Origin: an uncultured Eubacteriales bacterium
Lineage (GTDB): Bacteria; Bacillota; Clostridia; Christensenellales; Aristaeellaceae
Length of the DNA stretch: 59,979 nucleotides
Direction: 5' to 3'
NCBI GenBank assembly: GCA_900553265.1
Contig: USDD01000002.1
Coordinates: 1-59,979, forward strand
Made by a program: the position numbers and the translations under genes. The first letter of the stretch is position 1, and every line of letters starts with the position of its first letter. The notes beneath the pieces are model-generated. The model did not search any database and was not told the DNA's origin. It saw nothing but the letters and a program-made list of their open reading frames with translations. Positions 23,380 to 31,881 of this stretch are shown in pieces.

Positions 23380-24624
23380 TTATGCCTCAACGGTCAGCCG
23401 GCAACGATCCTCGCAGCCGTTGGCGGTCTGCACAATGATCTCGCATTCGCCCGGGGCGACGGCGGTCACGAGCCCATCCTCGTCCACCGCGGCCACGCCC
23501 GCATCCGTGCTGCTCCAGCGCACCGACAGATCGTCGGCGTACTGCGGCACCACCAGCGCCTCCATCTGAAGCGTCTGTCCCGCCGTGAGGCGCGCCTCCA
23601 GCGGCGTGATTTCCACGTTCACCGTTTTCTGCGGCGTGACGGAGACCATTTCCGTCGTATAAACCAGCGAAGCCGTCTCGCCGCTCTGCCGGCGCAGCCC
23701 CTCCACGCGCACCGTCCATCGCTGATTCTGCTCGTAATCCGTGAAATCCGTCCCGGTAAAATCCGGCCGGAAGATCACGCACGGCCCCGCGCCGTAGCCC
23801 GCGTCGCTGACGGCGCAGAAGCCGTCGCCCGTTCCCGCGGTGCAGTTAAATTGAAAGGAAAGTCCGCGCGTCTCCTCGGAAATCGTCACCCGAACGTCCG
23901 AATGGACGAGGTCGTATTCCCCGGCATTCAGCGTAACCGACCATGCGAGGTTTGCGTGCATCAGCTCCACCGGAAACGCGCCCTCCGCCGGCCAGAACAC
24001 CGTCTCCCACTGCGCGCCGGCGTTGCCCATGTCGTGGGCGTACATCAGCACGTAGCTCATGCCCGATTCGGAATTGGCCAGCCCGAAGCCCGTCTCGGCC
24101 ATCTTAGGATTGAGCAGCCACTGGCGATGCCCCAGCACGACTAGGTTCGCGTCGCCGTCGTCGCGCACGAAGTACTCCAGTCCCTCCCGGAGGATGCTCG
24201 GGCGCATCCAGTTGAATTTGGCCAGATTGGACGACGAGGTGGCCGTGTGGGCCGTGTCGTAGAAGTCGGCGTCCATATCGTCGGGGCGAGGCGCGTTGTG
24301 ATCGGCGTAGTCCAGCGCCGCCAGCAGCGCCGCGCCGTGCTGACAGCGCGCATCGTAGAGCTTGCTGCGCGTCACCGGCGCAAGTCCCGCCACCGCGCGC
24401 AGATAGTTCAGATACGCAAGCGCGTCGTCCAGCAGTTTTTCATCCAGCGCGCCGGCCGCATAGGGCGCGCGCACCGACGGCGCCTGAGCATAGACGCTCA
24501 CGCCCTGCCATTGCCCCAGCGCGTCGCGGGCCGCGCGCAGCTCCTCCCGGCTGTCAAAGGCGCACGCCGGCATGCAGAGCGTCGCGACCAGCGCCATCCC
24601 GGCGAGAATTTTCCGTAATTTCAT
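23380..24624 (-). CDS. Secreted CAP-domain protein with Big2 domain
   Basis: A 414-residue exported protein. The signal peptide (1-22) ends at MPACA; the cysteine is close to a lipobox but not canonical. Residues about 60-215 form a CAP (SCP/PR1) domain, with LLDDALAYLNYLRAVAGLAPV, DYADHNAP (with the conserved His) and VLGHRQWLLNPKM(A)ETGFG (with the HR-W-LL-P pattern). A linker of beta strands follows, and residues about 330-414 are a bacterial Ig-like (Big2) repeat ending VTAVAPGECEIIVQTANG. CAP proteins are extracellular and of mostly unknown function. Divergent from the EF-G-like gene; 21 bases upstream of the URO-D gene on the same strand. Confidence 0.88.
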   Translation of the reverse strand: MKLRKILAGMALVATLCMPACAFDSREELRAARDALGQWQGVSVYAQAPSVRAPYAAGALDEKLLDDALAYLNYLRAVAGLAPVTRSKLYDARCQHGAALLAALDYADHNAPRPDDMDADFYDTAHTATSSSNLAKFNWMRPSILREGLEYFVRDDGDANLVVLGHRQWLLNPKMAETGFGLANSESGMSYVLMYAHDMGNAGAQWETVFWPAEGAFPVELMHANLAWSVTLNAGEYDLVHSDVRVTISEETRGLSFQFNCTAGTGDGFCAVSDAGYGAGPCVIFRPDFTGTDFTDYEQNQRWTVRVEGLRRQSGETASLVYTTEMVSVTPQKTVNVEITPLEARLTAGQTLQMEALVVPQYADDLSVRWSSTDAGVAAVDEDGLVTAVAPGECEIIVQTANGCEDRCRLTVEA

Positions 24625-24838
24625 CTAAAATCGGTTCTCCAAGGCTCAACGCCATTGAAATCAACATGAATATTACATAATTTCTCTCCAAATCGGAAAT
24701 TTCCTGCTCAAAAAGGGCTTTTCAAACGAGAGATTTTCTGTTAAAATATAAATACTATGGCGAATATGGCGCGTTCCGTCTAATGCCAAGCCTGCGCAAA
24801 GAAGCCACGCAGGAGAACATAAAACAGGGGGAATTTCC

Positions 24839-26920
24839 ATGAAAGACTATCAGGCCAAGAATATCCGAAACCTTTCCGTCGTCGGACATGGCAGCGAAGG
24901 CAAGACCACGCTGGTCGAGGCTCTGCTGTTCACCGCCGGCGCCATTGACCGTCAGGGCCGCGTCGAGGACGGCTCCACCACGACGGACTACGATCCCGAA
25001 GAGATTCGCCGTCAGATTTCCATCACCGCGGCCATGGCTCCGCTGGAGTGGAAGGAAACCAAGATCAATCTGATCGACATTCCCGGATACTTTGATTTCG
25101 CCGGCGAGCAGGTTGGCCCCATGGCCGTCTGCGAAGCCGCTCTGATCACCGTGGGCGCCGTCTCCGGTCTGACCGTCGGCGCGGAGAAGGCCTGGGCCAT
25201 GTGCGACAAGACCCACACCTCCCGCATGATCGTCATCAACCAGATGGACCGCGAGAACGCCAACTTCACCAAGGCGCTGGGCACCATCACCGCCAAGTAC
25301 GGCAGCCACATCGCCCCCATCGAGGTTCCCATCGTTGAAAACGGCAAGTTCACCGGCGTGGTCTGCGTCCTGGAGAACAAGGCGTTCACCGGCGAGGGCA
25401 AGACCCTGAAGGCCATCGACATCCCCGCGTCCGTCGCCGACGAGGTCGAAGCGGCGCGCGAAGCCATCATGGAAGCGGCCGCCGGCGCGGACGACGAGCT
25501 GATGGAGAAGTTCTTCGAAGAGGGCGAGCTGTCCTTCGACGAGATGATGCACGGTCTGCGCAAGGGCATCCTGGACGGCACCGTCGTGCCCGTGGTCTGC
25601 TGCTCCGGCACCACCCGCGTCGGCCTTTCCAAGCTGCTGGACAACATCATCGACCTGATGCCGTCTCCGGCGGGCACCGTGCTTGAGGGCGTGAACCCCA
25701 AGACCGGCGAAACCGTTGAGCGCGTCTGCGCCGACGACCAGCCCTTCTCCGCCCGCGTGTTCAAGACCATGGCCGACCCGTTCGTGGGCAAGCTGTCTCT
25801 GATGAAGATCACCTCCGGCGTTCTGACCGGCGACGTCACGCTGTACAACGCCAACGCGGAAAAGACCGAGAAGCCCGGCACCATCTACTTCCTGAAGGGC
25901 AAGAAGCAGAACACCACCACCAAGGTCTGCGCGGGCGATCTGTGCGCGCTGGCCAAGCTGCAGACCGTCGCCACCGGCAACACCCTGTGCGACGCCAGCA
26001 ACCCGGTGAAGTTCGCCGAGCTGGAGTTCCCGGCTCCCTGCATCTCCAAGGCCGTCTACGCCAAGAAGGCCGGCGAGGAAGACAAGATCTTCTCGGGCCT
26101 GAACCGCCTGATGGAGGAAGATCAGACCATCAAGCTGGAGAAGAACGTCGAGACCACCGAGTCCGTGCTGTCCGGTCTGGGCGAGATGCACCTCGAGGTC
26201 ATCGCGAAGAAGCTGTCCGCCAAGTTCGGCGCGGAGTGCGTGCTGCAGGATCCCAAGATTCCCTATCGCGAGTCCATCCGCAAGGCCATCGACGTTGAAG
26301 GCCGCCACAAGAAGCAGTCCGGCGGACACGGCCAGTTCGGCGACGTCAAGATCAAGTTCCGTCCCAACGACGACCCCAACGACACCGAGTTCCACTTTGT
26401 GGATTCCGTCGTGGGCGGCACCGTCCCGCGCAACTTCATTCCCGCGGTCGAAAAGGGCCTGCGCGACAACATCAAGCACGGCGTGATGGCCGGCTTCCCC
26501 GTGGTGGGCCTGACCGCCGAGCTGTACGACGGCGGCTACCATCCGGTCGACTCCTCTGAAATGGCGTTCAAGACCGCTGCCCGCCTCGCGTTCAAGCAGC
26601 TGACCACCGCCATGCCGATCCTGCTCGAGCCCATCTACCATGTGGAAGTGGACGTGCCGGATCAGTACATGGGCGACGTCATCGGCGACATGAACAAGCG
26701 CCGCGGCCGCATCATGGGCATGGACAAGGTGGGCGACCTCCAGCGGGTCACCGCCGAGGCTCCCCTGTCCGAGATGTTCAAGTACGCCACCGACCTGCGC
26801 TCCATGACCCAGGCGCGCGGCTCCTTCACCATGAGCTTCGAGCGCTACGAGGAAGTGCCCGCAGCCGACGCGAAGAAGATCGTCGAAGCCTGCAAGCGCG
26901 AAGAGGAAGACGAGGATTAA
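24839..26920 (+). CDS. EF-G-like translation GTPase
   Basis: A 693-residue protein with the five-domain EF-G layout. The GTPase domain has P-loop GHGSEGKTTL (17-26), switch region with IDIPGYFDF and base-recognition NQMD in place of the usual NKMD. Domain II begins near 290; domain IV near 480 with the GGHGQFGDVKIKF motif; domain V near 610 with RRGRIMGM. Clostridia commonly carry this second, divergent EF-G beside canonical fusA; whether it serves translocation, recycling or rescue is unknown. The altered NKxD, and the lack of neighbouring rpsL, rpsG and tuf, show it is not the main EF-G gene. Codons are strongly biased to a few C-ending ones, suggesting high expression. Confidence 0.88.
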   Translation: MKDYQAKNIRNLSVVGHGSEGKTTLVEALLFTAGAIDRQGRVEDGSTTTDYDPEEIRRQISITAAMAPLEWKETKINLIDIPGYFDFAGEQVGPMAVCEAALITVGAVSGLTVGAEKAWAMCDKTHTSRMIVINQMDRENANFTKALGTITAKYGSHIAPIEVPIVENGKFTGVVCVLENKAFTGEGKTLKAIDIPASVADEVEAAREAIMEAAAGADDELMEKFFEEGELSFDEMMHGLRKGILDGTVVPVVCCSGTTRVGLSKLLDNIIDLMPSPAGTVLEGVNPKTGETVERVCADDQPFSARVFKTMADPFVGKLSLMKITSGVLTGDVTLYNANAEKTEKPGTIYFLKGKKQNTTTKVCAGDLCALAKLQTVATGNTLCDASNPVKFAELEFPAPCISKAVYAKKAGEEDKIFSGLNRLMEEDQTIKLEKNVETTESVLSGLGEMHLEVIAKKLSAKFGAECVLQDPKIPYRESIRKAIDVEGRHKKQSGGHGQFGDVKIKFRPNDDPNDTEFHFVDSVVGGTVPRNFIPAVEKGLRDNIKHGVMAGFPVVGLTAELYDGGYHPVDSSEMAFKTAARLAFKQLTTAMPILLEPIYHVEVDVPDQYMGDVIGDMNKRRGRIMGMDKVGDLQRVTAEAPLSEMFKYATDLRSMTQARGSFTMSFERYEEVPAADAKKIVEACKREEEDED

Positions 26921-26950
26921 TCTCCCCGCAGTCGCACGACTGCAATCTTT

Positions 26951-26982
26951 GCCCCGCTGCGAAAAAACGTGGCGGGGCTTTT
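26951..26982 (+). terminator. Terminator of the EF-G-like gene
   Basis: GCCCCGC (26951-26957) pairs with GCGGGGC (26972-26978), followed by TTTT. Confidence 0.75.
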
Positions 26983-27019
26983 GCGAACCATTTTTTCAAA
27001 AAAGAGAGGCGTTTGTTCC

Positions 27020-27829
27020 ATGTCGGACCATTCCATTGCCCGGGAGGCCATCCTTCGTCTGCTTTCGCCTGACGAGCGCATCGCGATGAACCTCTTCGAG
27101 CTGATTCTGGAATCGGAAAACCCCTGTCTGCACACCGACCGGAAGAGCTGCATTCTCCTCCAAAGCAATCCCCAGACGCCGCTGTGGGCGTGGTTCGCGC
27201 CGTCCATGGATGCGGAGAGCGTCGAATCCGCGGCGCAGTTCCTGTCCGAGCGCATCCGCCTGAACCCGTCGCTCCACGTCAACGCCGATCCCGACCGCTG
27301 CGCGCCGGTTTTCCAGCGGACGAAGGCGCTCTGCGGCCTTCAGCCGGCGGTGGTCATGCCCATGAACGCCTACGTCTGCCGCAAAGTGCGCAGGCCTGCG
27401 CTCCGCGGCCAGCTTTCCTCCCCCACGGAGGCGGACGTTCCCGCCGTCGCATCGCTGCTGAAGCAGCTGGTGGAGGACGGCGAGCATTCGCAGATTCCCG
27501 ACGAAGCCGCGCTGAGCTTCGCCAAGTCCGCCGTCGGCTCGAACAGCCTGTTTCTCTGGAAGGACGAAGCCGTCTGCGCCATGGCCATGATCGCCCATCG
27601 AAACGCCGAAACCGCGCGCATCAACACCGTCGTCACCGACCGCGCCCGGCGCGGACACGGCTACGCCGGAATGCTCGTGTCCTCGCTGTACGAGCGGCTT
27701 CTCTCCGAGGGAGCCGCGCCCATGCTCTACGCCGACGCGCGAAACCCTTCCTCCAACCGCGCCTATCAGAAAATCGGCTTCGAGCCCGTCGGCCCCATCA
27801 CCGAATACCGATGGACAGCCGAGTTCTGA
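27020..27829 (+). CDS. GNAT family N-acetyltransferase
   Basis: A 269-residue protein. The C-terminal 130 residues form a GNAT domain, with the acetyl-CoA loop VTDRARRGHGYAGMLVSSLYERL (quoted in part: RRGHGYAGML) and the closing NPSSNRAYQKIGFEPVG. The N-terminal 130 residues are a second, poorly conserved domain that may be a degenerate GNAT. The ATG at 27020 is chosen over a start in the terminator before it; AGAGAGG lies about ten bases upstream. Substrate unknown. Single-gene unit between two terminators. Confidence 0.85.
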   Translation: MSDHSIAREAILRLLSPDERIAMNLFELILESENPCLHTDRKSCILLQSNPQTPLWAWFAPSMDAESVESAAQFLSERIRLNPSLHVNADPDRCAPVFQRTKALCGLQPAVVMPMNAYVCRKVRRPALRGQLSSPTEADVPAVASLLKQLVEDGEHSQIPDEAALSFAKSAVGSNSLFLWKDEAVCAMAMIAHRNAETARINTVVTDRARRGHGYAGMLVSSLYERLLSEGAAPMLYADARNPSSNRAYQKIGFEPVGPITEYRWTAEF

Positions 27830-27844
27830 TTCTTCCATCCAAAA

Positions 27845-27891
27845 AAGAGAAAACGTCCCGGGCATTTCACCGCCCGAGACGTTTTCTCTTC
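27845..27891. terminator. Bidirectional terminator
   Basis: AGAGAAAACGTC...CGGGC pairs with GCCCG...GACGTTTTCTCT; A/T-rich base on both sides between convergent genes. Confidence 0.85.
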
Positions 27892-27907
27892 TGCCGTGCA
27901 CAAATTT

Positions 27908-28485
27908 TCACTCAATGCTCCCGCCATGCGCCTGAACCCACTTCTTAAAAGGCTTGACCTGTCGTCCAAGCCGGACGCAGATTCTCTTTCCATCGTTCGT
28001 GCGAAAATAGTATTTGCGCACGATACCTCCTCTTGCTGACTGCACTTTCACTGTAGCGGGCACGGAAAAATCGACAACGTCCGCGCAGAGAGCGCTTGCA
28101 CCCAAGGTCAGCGCCGCCACAAACCACCTGTCATCATAATAAAGATAGTGCTCTCCATCGGTGCAGGTCAGACGTTTTCCCTTCAGGCAGTTCGGAAAAT
28201 CGATCCCGCGCTTCCTATAGTATCGATACGGCGGCCGAGTTCGCGTCTGCACAAGCCCATAACCGAGCATCAGCAGCATGGCTGTAATCGCCAGCCCTCC
28301 CAGAACGACGCCGCCAATTCCACTCGCCGGTGCTTCTCCCAGAACAATTTTAACGCACCCAGCCAGCAGCAATCCCAAAGTAACAACGCCCCCATCGCCG
28401 CAAAAATGGCGTAGATTTCAATCGTCGAAATCCAATGCAGACTTATCTTCGTAATGGGCCGCGTGTAGATTCTGCGCTTGGACAT
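27908..28485 (-). pseudogene. Membrane protein gene split by a frameshift
   Basis: The ATG at 28485, behind GGGGAGAAGAG, opens a frame MSKRRIYTRPITK... that enters a hydrophobic helix (IYAIFAAMGALLL) and then becomes non-hydrophobic nonsense. From about 28380 the hydrophobic segment continues naturally in another frame (GLLLAGCVKIVLGE), followed by a second helix (VVLGGLAITAMLLMLGYGLV) and a soluble C-terminus to 27908. One frame change near 28375-28385 would give about 190 residues with two helices and a basic cytoplasmic tail. No slippery heptamer is evident, so a real indel or a base-call error is likely. Family not recognised. No ribosome site precedes the second piece. Confidence 0.65.
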
Positions 28486-28577
28486 GTCTCTTCTCCCCGG
28501 CAAAGATTTCGCGGACGGCCTTCCGCGATGCAAAAGCTCCATTCCCATATTATCACAATTCCGCTGCAAACACAAGA

Positions 28578-28609
28578 ACCGCCGCGGCAGAACAGACTGC
28601 GGCGGCGGT
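28578..28609 (-). terminator. Terminator of the Vat-like gene
   Basis: ACCGCCGC (read on the minus strand) pairs with GCGGCGGT around 16 bases; TTCTTGTGTTT follows on the minus strand. Confidence 0.6.
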
Positions 28610-28647
28610 GGAGCATCTTATGATCTTCCAACCATTTCAGACAAAAC

Positions 28648-29295
28648 TTATGCGTCTTCCTCCATGGCGCGCAGCGCGCTCACGTCGCCGCGCTGAATGA
28701 AGGGTATGGCCCGGCGGATTTTCTCCGGCTGCCAGTCCCACCAGCGCATCCGCCGCAGCTCCGCCACCGTCGCCTCGTCGAAGCGCCGGCGAATCGGCCG
28801 GGCGGGCACGCCGCCGACGATGGTGTACGGCTCCACGTCCTTCGTCACCACGGCGCGCGCGCCCACGATGGCTCCGTCGCCGATGGTCACGCCGGAGAGG
28901 ATCACCGCCTCGTAGCCAACCCACACGTCGTTGCCGAGCACGATGTCGCCACGATTGTCCCACGCGTCAGCCACGCGCTTCGGATCCAGTCCCCATTCCT
29001 CATAGAAGATCGGAAACGTGTAGGTGGAAAGGGAGCTCAGCGCGTGGTTGGCGCTGTTGAACAGAAACTTCGCCCCGCAGGCGATGGAGCAAAACCTTCC
29101 GATTTTCAGCCGATCTCCGTTGACCGGATAGTGATACAGCACGTTGTTGCGTGCAAAGTCCCTGGGATCGCGCACGAAATCGTTGTAGATCGTGTATTCT
29201 CCAACCTCGATGCGCGGGTCGTCCACCACGTCTCTGAGATAAACCGTCTGACTGTCCCCCGTGCGGGGATAGATTTTGTTTCCCGGAATCGACAT
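28648..29295 (-). CDS. CatB-related (Vat/XAT-like) O-acetyltransferase
   Basis: A 215-residue left-handed beta-helix acetyltransferase. The layout VGEYTIYNDF, LYHYPVNGDRLKIGRFCSIACG, FNSANHALS (H84 as the likely catalytic base), GNDVWVGYEAVILSGVTIGDGAIVGARAVVTKDV and the WWDW end match the xenobiotic acetyltransferase group that includes streptogramin A acetyltransferases (Vat) and CatB. Many chromosomal members have unknown natural acceptors, so resistance must not be assumed. GGAGAGA precedes the ATG. Lies after the GH3 gene but about 95 bases away in the same direction; no mobile element is adjacent. Confidence 0.88.
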   Translation of the reverse strand: MSIPGNKIYPRTGDSQTVYLRDVVDDPRIEVGEYTIYNDFVRDPRDFARNNVLYHYPVNGDRLKIGRFCSIACGAKFLFNSANHALSSLSTYTFPIFYEEWGLDPKRVADAWDNRGDIVLGNDVWVGYEAVILSGVTIGDGAIVGARAVVTKDVEPYTIVGGVPARPIRRRFDEATVAELRRMRWWDWQPEKIRRAIPFIQRGDVSALRAMEEDA

Positions 29296-29390
29296 TTTCT
29301 TCTCTCCAATCTGATTTTGTCAATGCTCGATTCCGGCCATGGCAATGCAGCGCCTCACCGCACACCGCCTCTCTTTCCCTTCATCTCTGT

Positions 29391-31655
29391 TTATTTCTGC
29401 ATTTCGTTCAGCGCGTCGATCAGGCCGTTCATCATCTCGTCGGTGAACGCGCCGCCCGTGAAGGACTTGCAGGAGTGCAGCGGCGTGCCCTCGATCATCG
29501 CCGCCATCATCGCGTCCGCGCCCTCGCCCAGATCCGGCGTGTCGCCTCCGCCGAAGGCGTCGCCCATCGCGCCCATCACCTGCGCAATCAGCCTGTCCGC
29601 GCCGGGAATGCGCATCAGGTCGCCGATGGTCGTGTCCGCCGTGACGCGCACCGGCAGCGGCTTCGCGCCGGTCAGCTCCACCTTCGCCGTCAGGCGAATA
29701 TCCCGGGAGGACGCGCCGATGCGAATCTCATACGCGCCGTCCTCGGCATACCAGTCGTGAATGTCCGTGTTGAAATAGCTGAACGCGCGGCGATCCAGCG
29801 CCATCGTCACCGTCTCGGTCTTGCCGGGCGCGACGTAGACCTTCTCGAAGCCCTTCAGCTCCTGTACCGGACGGGAAACGCCGTCGTGAGCGCTGGCCAC
29901 GTAGAGCTGAACGATCTCCTTCGCGCCGAATTTGCCGGTATTGGTCACGTCCATGCTGACCTCCAGCGTTCCGTCCGCGCCCAGCTTCTCCGTGCTGAGG
30001 CGCAGATTGGAATACTCGAAGGTCGTGTAGCTCAGGCCAAAGCCGAAGGGAAAGCGCACGGACATCTTCCGCGCATCATACCACCGGTAGCCAACGTACA
30101 GTCCCTCGGCATAGCGCACATGGTCTCCGTCCCCGGGAAAATTCAGATAGGACGGGTTGTCCTCCAGCCGCAGCGGGAAGGTCTCGGCCAGCTTGCCGCA
30201 GGGCGAAACCGCGCCGAACAGCAGATCCACCGCCGCGCCGCCCACGGCCTGACCGCCCAGATACATCTCCAGCACCGCCTGCACCCTGTCGAACCACGGA
30301 AGCTCGATAGGCGCGCCGTTGTGGAGCACCACGACCACCTTTTTGCACACCGCGCAGACCGCGTCGATCAGCTCGTTCTGGCAGTCGGGCATGCGCATGT
30401 GCGCGCGGTCGAAGCCCTCGGACTCGAACGCGTCGGGCAGTCCGGCGAACACCACGGCCACGTCGGATTCCTGCGCCAGCTTCACCGCCTCGTCCCGCAG
30501 CGCCGCGTCCGTTTTGCTGCTGTCGGTATGATAGCCCTGCGCATAGCGCACCTGCGCCACCGAGCGCGCCGCCTGCAAAGCGGAGGTCGTCTCCGAGGCG
30601 TTGATGTGCGAGCTGCCGCCGCCCTGATAGCGCGGCGTTTCGGCGAACGCGCCGATGAACGCGATCCTGCCCGAGCTCTTCAGCGGCAGCGCGCTGTCGT
30701 TCTTCAGGAGCACCGCGCTCTCCCGGGCTATTTTGCGCGCCAGATGGTGCTGCACGCCCAGCGAGAAGTCGGGATCTTTCTTATGGTTGGTCACATAGCG
30801 GTCGATGATGGTGAGGATCTCCTTCACGGCCTCGTCCACCACGCTCTCGGGCACGCGGCCGTCGCGCACCGCCTGCGCCAGCTCCGCGTCGGCAGCATCG
30901 CCCAGCGACGGCATGGACAGATCCATGCCCGCCAGCACGCCCTTGACGTGGTCGGCGCATGCGCCCCAGTCGGTCATGGTGTAGCCGTCGAAGCCCCACT
31001 CGCCACGCAGCAGATCGCGCAGCAGCCAGCGGTTCTCGCTGGAATACACGCCGCCGATCTTGTTGTAGGAGCACATGACCGTCCAGGGCTTGGCCTGACG
31101 CACGGCCTTTTCGAAGCCGGTGAGGTAGATTTCGCGCATGGTGCGCTCGTCGGCCTCCACGCTGACGCTCAGGCGGCGATGCTCCTGATTGTTCATGGCG
31201 AAGTGCTTCAGGCTCGTGCCCACATTGCGGCTCTGCACGCCCCTGATGTGCGCCGCGGCCATCTCACCCGTCAGATAGGGATCCTCGGAGAAGTACTCGA
31301 AGTTACGGCCGCACAGCGGAGAGCGCTTGATGTTCGCGCCGGGGCCGAGGATGACGGACACGTCCTCCTCCTGACACAGATCGCCCAGCGCCTGACCCAT
31401 CTGATAGAGCAGCTCGCGGTCGAAGGAGCAGGCCGTGGCCGACGCCGTGGGGAAGGCCGTAGCCGGCACCGACGCGTTCAGGCCCAGATGGTCCGCGCTC
31501 GCCTGCTGCTTGCGCAGTCCGTGAGGGCCGTCCGTCACCATCACCGACGGCACGCCCAGCCGCTCCACGCCCTTCAGATGCCAGAAATCCTTACCGTTGA
31601 GCAGCGCCGTCTTTTCCTCCAGTGTCATTTGAGAGATGATTTTTTGAACATCCAT
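29391..31655 (-). CDS. GH3 beta-glycosidase (beta-glucosidase type)
   Basis: A 754-residue family 3 hydrolase: the (alpha/beta)8 domain has TDGPHGLRKQ at 41-50, the KHF triplet at 150-152 and nucleophile D229 in GYTMTDWGA. The alpha/beta sandwich domain (about 315-520) contains GGGSSHIN. The fibronectin-III-like domain (560-660) has FGFGLSYTTFEYS at its start. A further 85 Met/Gly-rich residues end the protein, seen in clostridial intracellular GH3 enzymes. No signal peptide, so it cleaves imported beta-glucosides or related xylosides in the cytoplasm. GGAGG precedes the ATG. Follows the sugar ABC importer genes on the same strand, and may be its hydrolase. Confidence 0.94.
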   Translation of the reverse strand: MDVQKIISQMTLEEKTALLNGKDFWHLKGVERLGVPSVMVTDGPHGLRKQQASADHLGLNASVPATAFPTASATACSFDRELLYQMGQALGDLCQEEDVSVILGPGANIKRSPLCGRNFEYFSEDPYLTGEMAAAHIRGVQSRNVGTSLKHFAMNNQEHRRLSVSVEADERTMREIYLTGFEKAVRQAKPWTVMCSYNKIGGVYSSENRWLLRDLLRGEWGFDGYTMTDWGACADHVKGVLAGMDLSMPSLGDAADAELAQAVRDGRVPESVVDEAVKEILTIIDRYVTNHKKDPDFSLGVQHHLARKIARESAVLLKNDSALPLKSSGRIAFIGAFAETPRYQGGGSSHINASETTSALQAARSVAQVRYAQGYHTDSSKTDAALRDEAVKLAQESDVAVVFAGLPDAFESEGFDRAHMRMPDCQNELIDAVCAVCKKVVVVLHNGAPIELPWFDRVQAVLEMYLGGQAVGGAAVDLLFGAVSPCGKLAETFPLRLEDNPSYLNFPGDGDHVRYAEGLYVGYRWYDARKMSVRFPFGFGLSYTTFEYSNLRLSTEKLGADGTLEVSMDVTNTGKFGAKEIVQLYVASAHDGVSRPVQELKGFEKVYVAPGKTETVTMALDRRAFSYFNTDIHDWYAEDGAYEIRIGASSRDIRLTAKVELTGAKPLPVRVTADTTIGDLMRIPGADRLIAQVMGAMGDAFGGGDTPDLGEGADAMMAAMIEGTPLHSCKSFTGGAFTDEMMNGLIDALNEMQK

Positions 31656-31785
31656 GGCTTGCCTCCTGCAAATCTCAGGTAACGCCGAACAGATGAAGTG
31701 ATTGGCCGGCGAACGGCTTTTTCGTCAGATGCAAATTCCGAAGGTTTACCGGAGGGTAATCGAGGAATCCGCATGCCGCAGAGGA

Positions 31786-31831
31786 CGGAAAAGACAGAGC
31801 CGGACGCACCGCCGAATTGTGCGGTGTTGCC
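31786..31831 (+). repeat. 46-bp dispersed repeat, copy A
   Basis: Matches 49966-50011 at 41 of 46 positions, without gaps. It lies between the GH3 gene and the sugar permease gene. A minus-strand TATAAT box (31835-31840) adjoins it and may start the GH3 transcript, with the repeat in its leader. Confidence 0.75.
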
Positions 31832-31881
31832 CATATTATAATGGAAAACCCGGACGGCATTCGTCGCCCGGGAAAAACGAA

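Noticed and set aside
28375..28385. Programmed -1 frameshift in the membrane gene
   Set aside because: No X XXY YYZ slippery heptamer and no following stimulatory hairpin were seen.
31625..31860. Small minus-strand reading frames over the GH3 leader
   Set aside because: No ribosome site and no conserved protein features; the similarity to frames near scpB is explained by the 46-bp DNA repeat.
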